DNA of 40,706 nucleotides, from positions 1 to 40,706 of the forward strand of contig JBBSGR010000020.1 of assembly GCA_038253945.1 (NCBI GenBank), given 5' to 3'. Made by a program: the position numbers and the translations under genes. The number at the start of each line of letters is the position of its first letter. The first letter of the stretch is position 1. Of this stretch, positions 38,701 to 40,706 are shown piece after piece. Under the pieces are notes generated by a model. It was given only the letters and a program-made list of their open reading frames with translations, was not told the DNA's origin and made no database searches. This stretch comes from JBBRYW01 sp038253945 (GTDB lineage: Bacteria > Actinomycetota > Thermoleophilia > Gaiellales > Gaiellaceae).

Positions 38701-40082
38701 TCGTCCACATCGCCGGGGCCGACGGCGGCACCGGCGCGAGCCCTCTCTCGTCGATCAAGAACGCGGGCGTCCCCTGGGAGCTCGGCCTCGTGGACACGCA
38801 GCGCTCGCTCGTCGCCAACGGCCTGCGTGGCCGTGTGCGGGTGCGCGTGGACGGCGGGATCAAGACGGGGAGGGATGTCGTCATCGCCGCGCTTCTCGGT
38901 GCTGACGAGGTCAGCTTCGGCACCGCCCTGCTCCTCGCGGAGGGGTGCCTGATGGTCCGGTCGTGCCACGTCGACACCTGCCCCGTCGGGATCGCGACGC
39001 AGCGCCCGGAGCTGCGGGCGAAGTTCGCGGGAACGCCCGAGATGGTCGAGAACTACCTCCTGCTCGTGGCAGAGGAGGCACGCCGTCAGCTCGCGTCGCT
39101 CGGGCTGCGCAGCTTCGACGAGGCCGTCGGCCGCGTCGATCTTCTCCGGCGGCGTCGAGCCGACGGCCGCGCCGCCCTGCTGAAGCTGGACGGGGTGCTC
39201 GCGCCTCTGCACGGCGAGCCGCTCCGCTACGTCGGCGCGGAGAAGCCGGTCGCCGCGGGCGGCGAGCTGGGGGAGCGAATCGTCGCCGAGCGGGCCGCCC
39301 CGGCCCCGCGCTATCGCATCTGCAACGCCGACCGCGCGGTCGGCGCGCGGCTCGGCGGCACGCTCGCACGGCTCGGATCCGACGAGTCGCTCCACTTTCG
39401 CTTCGAGGGAACGGCAGGCCAGAGCTTCGGCGCCTTCCTGCCCGCGGGCGTCGAGTTCGTCCTCGACGGAGAGGCGAACGACTACGTCGGAAAGAGCCTG
39501 AGCGGAGGACGGATCGTGATCCGACCTCCGGCCAACGACAGCGGCAACCCGTGTCTCGCCGGCAACACGACCCTCTATGGCGCGACCGGCGGCGAGCTCT
39601 TCCTCGCCGGCTCGGCGGGCGAGCGCTTCGCCGTCCGCAACTCGGGTGCGACCGCCGTCGTGGAGGGCGTCGGCAGCAACGCCTGCGAGTACATGACGAG
39701 GGGCACGGTCGTTGTCCTGGGCCCGTTCGAACGGAACATCGGTGCGGGGATGACCGGCGGCGAGGCGTTCGTCCACGACCCCGCGCGGGTACTCGACCTC
39801 CGGCTCAACAGACAGCTCGTCGTCGCCGAGCGGCTCGACGCCGCCGCGGCCGAGCGCCTGCGCGTCCTGGTCGAGCGCCACCGCGAGTACACGGGGTCAC
39901 CCCGGGCCGCTCGGCTCCTGGTCGAGTGGCCCGCCAGCGTGCGGGAGTTCCGGCTCATTCGCGCAAAGGAGGAGGCCCGCCGGATCGAGGCCGAAGCCGA
40001 GGGCACGGAATACGCGGAGGCCGGCTCGGGGGCGGCACCGGCCAAGCCGGGCGCCGAGGTCGCTCGCAGCGCTGGCCCGTAG
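35709..40082 (+). CDS. gltB: Glutamate synthase large subunit
   Basis: 1,457 residues from a GTG with GAAAAGG upstream. Domains in order: Ntn amidotransferase with nucleophile Cys19 after a short propeptide (RDACGIGFVARL), covering about 19-420 (FSTNTEPSWERTQPFRLLCHNGEINAI); a central domain (about 440-720); the FMN/synthase domain (about 790-1170) with GGMSHGALS, SNCGEGGEDPARY and the [3Fe-4S] Cys cluster in SCHVDTCPVGIATQ; and the GXGXG beta-helix (about 1210-1410). It transfers the glutamine amide to 2-oxoglutarate in the cytoplasm, feeding the transaminases of the adjacent pathways. No gltD small subunit follows; it must be elsewhere or replaced. Confidence 0.96.
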   Translation: MQVSRLSTHDRSAGERDACGIGFVARLSASPSRAVLDTLLEALRRVRHRGAVAADHRSGDGAGVLLPLPAALLPEPGLGIAMIFLRGPGGRRAVEEACRAEGIAVRRWRSVPVDPEALGPLARASAPAIAQALLEPPAGDAGRIEAAAFRARKRLDGRSDVYAASLSFRTVVYKALCAADQLAPFYADLRDPAVEVPFGVFHQRFSTNTEPSWERTQPFRLLCHNGEINAIRGNVNWMRARAATLGVDGPVLEEASSDSGMLDNALELLVRGGRDPRQALTMLVPPAWQGDVELDPQVREFHRFHAGLVEPWDGPAGIVFTDGRIVGAALDRNGLRPLRYVVAGDLVCCASEAGVFDVPAGTSARRRRLGPGEMLAVDPERGLEEDAAIKLRLAQARPYGRWLKEWRREASTGEPAAPPEEDLATRQVIFGYTREELSVIVRPSAANGHEPTSSMGDDTALPPLAGRARPLFSYFRQRFAQVTNPAIDHIRERFVMSLATLLGARAPLLVESPEAAAGIELGSFFLFPSALDELAVVRIDATFDPAQGLESACTRVAHAAEAAVREGHGMLLLSDADASPERPPVPILLATSIVHHRLVGAGLRTLATLLVESDEPREVHHVACLLGFGAEAVCPRLALQTIAALAEDDRIGGDRPSPAEAQARFKQSIEDGVLKVMSKLGISDIASYCGAQTFEALGLDGELVDAAFPGTPWSIGGIGLAELEEETVAQARAATGTRPRLQNPGYVKFRKGGEPHETNPDVLEALQAAARTADMSAAHALRSAVRTNGWERYADFAGLVNGREPMEVRDLLELRPAAQPVPIEEVERAESIVRRFSAGGMSHGALSAEAHETIARAFNNLGARSNCGEGGEDPARYRTDRNSRIKQVASGRFGVTAEYAAFAAELQIKIAQGSKPGEGGQLPGHKVTAEIARLRHTQPGVALISPPPHHDIYSIEDLAQLIFDLEQVNPDADISVKLVAEAGVGLVATGVVKALADVVHIAGADGGTGASPLSSIKNAGVPWELGLVDTQRSLVANGLRGRVRVRVDGGIKTGRDVVIAALLGADEVSFGTALLLAEGCLMVRSCHVDTCPVGIATQRPELRAKFAGTPEMVENYLLLVAEEARRQLASLGLRSFDEAVGRVDLLRRRRADGRAALLKLDGVLAPLHGEPLRYVGAEKPVAAGGELGERIVAERAAPAPRYRICNADRAVGARLGGTLARLGSDESLHFRFEGTAGQSFGAFLPAGVEFVLDGEANDYVGKSLSGGRIVIRPPANDSGNPCLAGNTTLYGATGGELFLAGSAGERFAVRNSGATAVVEGVGSNACEYMTRGTVVVLGPFERNIGAGMTGGEAFVHDPARVLDLRLNRQLVVAERLDAAAAERLRVLVERHREYTGSPRAARLLVEWPASVREFRLIRAKEEARRIEAEAEGTEYAEAGSGAAPAKPGAEVARSAGP

Positions 40083-40195
40083 GCCCGGGCAAGAGCGGGC
40101 TCGGTGCCTCCCGGCGCCGCGCCCGGCCCGTCGTCCGGCGCCGAGCGAATTCCGGCCAACCGTCTCGGCCTCCTCTCCAAATCCGGGCACGGAGG

Positions 40196-40201
40196 TAGAC
40201 T
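40196..40201 (+). promoter_or_regulatory. Putative leaderless -10 element TAGACT before the HxlR gene
   Basis: TAGACT is separated by 7 bases from the GTG at 40209, the spacing expected for a leaderless transcript. GGAGG at 40191-40195 is too far (about 13 bases) to be an ideal ribosome site for this start. Confidence 0.35.
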
Positions 40202-40208
40202 GCGCCCA

Positions 40209-40559
40209 GTGGCCGTGCAGATGACCACCGACGGGCGGCGCGAGGCAGTCGCAGCGTCCGCCGACATCATTGGAGCAAAGTGGACAGCGTTGCTGATCTA
40301 CGACCTCGCGGCGGGCACGCGCCGCTTCCGTGAGCTCGAGCATTCGTGCGCCGGGATCAGCAGCCGAACGCTTGCCGAGCGTCTGCGCGCGCTGCAGCGG
40401 GCCGGCATCGTGCGCCGTCACAGCTATCCCGAGTCTCCGCCACGGGTGGAGTACGAGCTGACCGACAAGGGTCACGATCTCTTTCCCATCCTCGAGGCGA
40501 TGTCCGACTTCGGGCGGTCCTGGCTCGTGCCGGGCGACCCGGTCGCGTCGGCGCGCTAG
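40209..40559 (+). CDS. HxlR-family winged-helix transcriptional regulator
   Basis: 116 residues from a GTG. The HxlR core is clear: ADIIGAKWTALLIYDLAAGTRRFRELEHSCAGISSRTLAERLRALQRAGIVRR with the helix-turn-helix and recognition helix, then the wing VEYELTDKGHDLFPIL. These regulators bind DNA as dimers and often sense oxidants or aldehydes through a Cys near the N-terminus; here a Cys is in HSCAGIS instead. The target gene is not evident. Its stop overlaps that of the convergent gene by the four bases CTAG. Confidence 0.88.
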   Translation: MAVQMTTDGRREAVAASADIIGAKWTALLIYDLAAGTRRFRELEHSCAGISSRTLAERLRALQRAGIVRRHSYPESPPRVEYELTDKGHDLFPILEAMSDFGRSWLVPGDPVASAR

Positions 40560-40706
40560 CGTCCACCCCCCTCTCGCATCGCGTTGGGGTAACGGCCGGT
40601 CGGGTGCGTAGGCTCCAGTCCGCGATGGAGGTCGGACGGGATGCCGAGGACGAGCGCGGCGAAGGCGACGTGCCCGCGGCCTGAGCACACGGGCTCGCGG
40701 GTGCAT
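40556..40706 (-). CDS. Partial unidentified gene, C-terminal end only
   Basis: Fifty codons are open to the window edge and end at TAG (40558-40556). The product closes GHVAFAALVLGIPSDLHRGL and then PTHPTGRYPNAMREGGGR. Codon third positions are almost all G or C, as in the neighbouring genes, and another reading frame over the same stretch is less convincing. I do not recognise the family from this fragment. Confidence 0.45.
   Translation of the reverse strand, partial: CTREPVCSGRGHVAFAALVLGIPSDLHRGLEPTHPTGRYPNAMREGGGR

Noticed and set aside
38355..39881. 508-codon minus-strand frame opposite gltB
   Set aside because: Antisense shadow of the glutamate synthase FMN and GXGXG domains; no family resemblance.

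Overview
The window is very GC-rich, uses GTG/TTG starts often, and carries strings of ATGA/GTGA gene overlaps, an OmpR/HAMP-kinase pair and F-to-Y altered nitrogen genes. I infer a high-GC actinomycete-like bacterium, possibly a deep lineage such as Thermoleophilia. That placement is inference only. No rRNA, tRNA or CRISPR array was seen.

Layout. 1-71 is the first 23 codons of an IS110-type transposase leaving the window. 423-5096 (minus) looks like an envelope operon: CapA-like protein, secreted glycoside hydrolase with a LamG domain, L,D-transpeptidase and a small zinc ribbon. 5213-8127 is a 2,915-bp transposon with perfect 17-bp inverted ends and a 4-bp target duplication (GTAG). It sits inside a GNAT acetyltransferase gene whose two halves (8913-8128 and 5208-5137) rejoin in frame when the element is removed. 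It carries an IS5-like transposase, a P-loop kinase, a GNAT fragment and a DUF3467/antitoxin/MazF cassette. 8918-12865 holds nucleotide, queuosine and orphan genes (QueF, DUF427, a cNMP-binding protein, a DUF1479 protein). 12950-15601 is a two-component system with two matching predicted binding sites, one before itself and one before a small gene. 15616-18474 holds a HAF-repeat protein and an MFS exporter.

18604-40082 is a nitrogen and amino acid biosynthesis region. It has P-II plus ammonium transporter behind a terminator-containing leader; leuC-leuD; a minus-strand pair of a threonine-synthase paralogue and leuB behind a clear SAM-I riboswitch; the minus-strand run leuA, leuB-like, ilvB, ilvN, ilvC, hom, thrC, thrB, two tandem micro-ORFs, ilvD; and gltB on the plus strand. 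Together these make leucine, valine, isoleucine and threonine and supply their nitrogen. A GCTTTACT motif recurs upstream of four of these units. An HxlR regulator and a partial convergent gene close the window.

The strongest leads are: (1) the transposon whose inverted repeats serve as the 3' coding ends of both outermost genes, with the target duplication supplying the toxin's stop codon; (2) the SAM-I-controlled second threonine synthase, which may be a homocysteine-forming enzyme; (3) the two homologous micro-ORFs linked by ATGA overlaps between thrB and ilvD.
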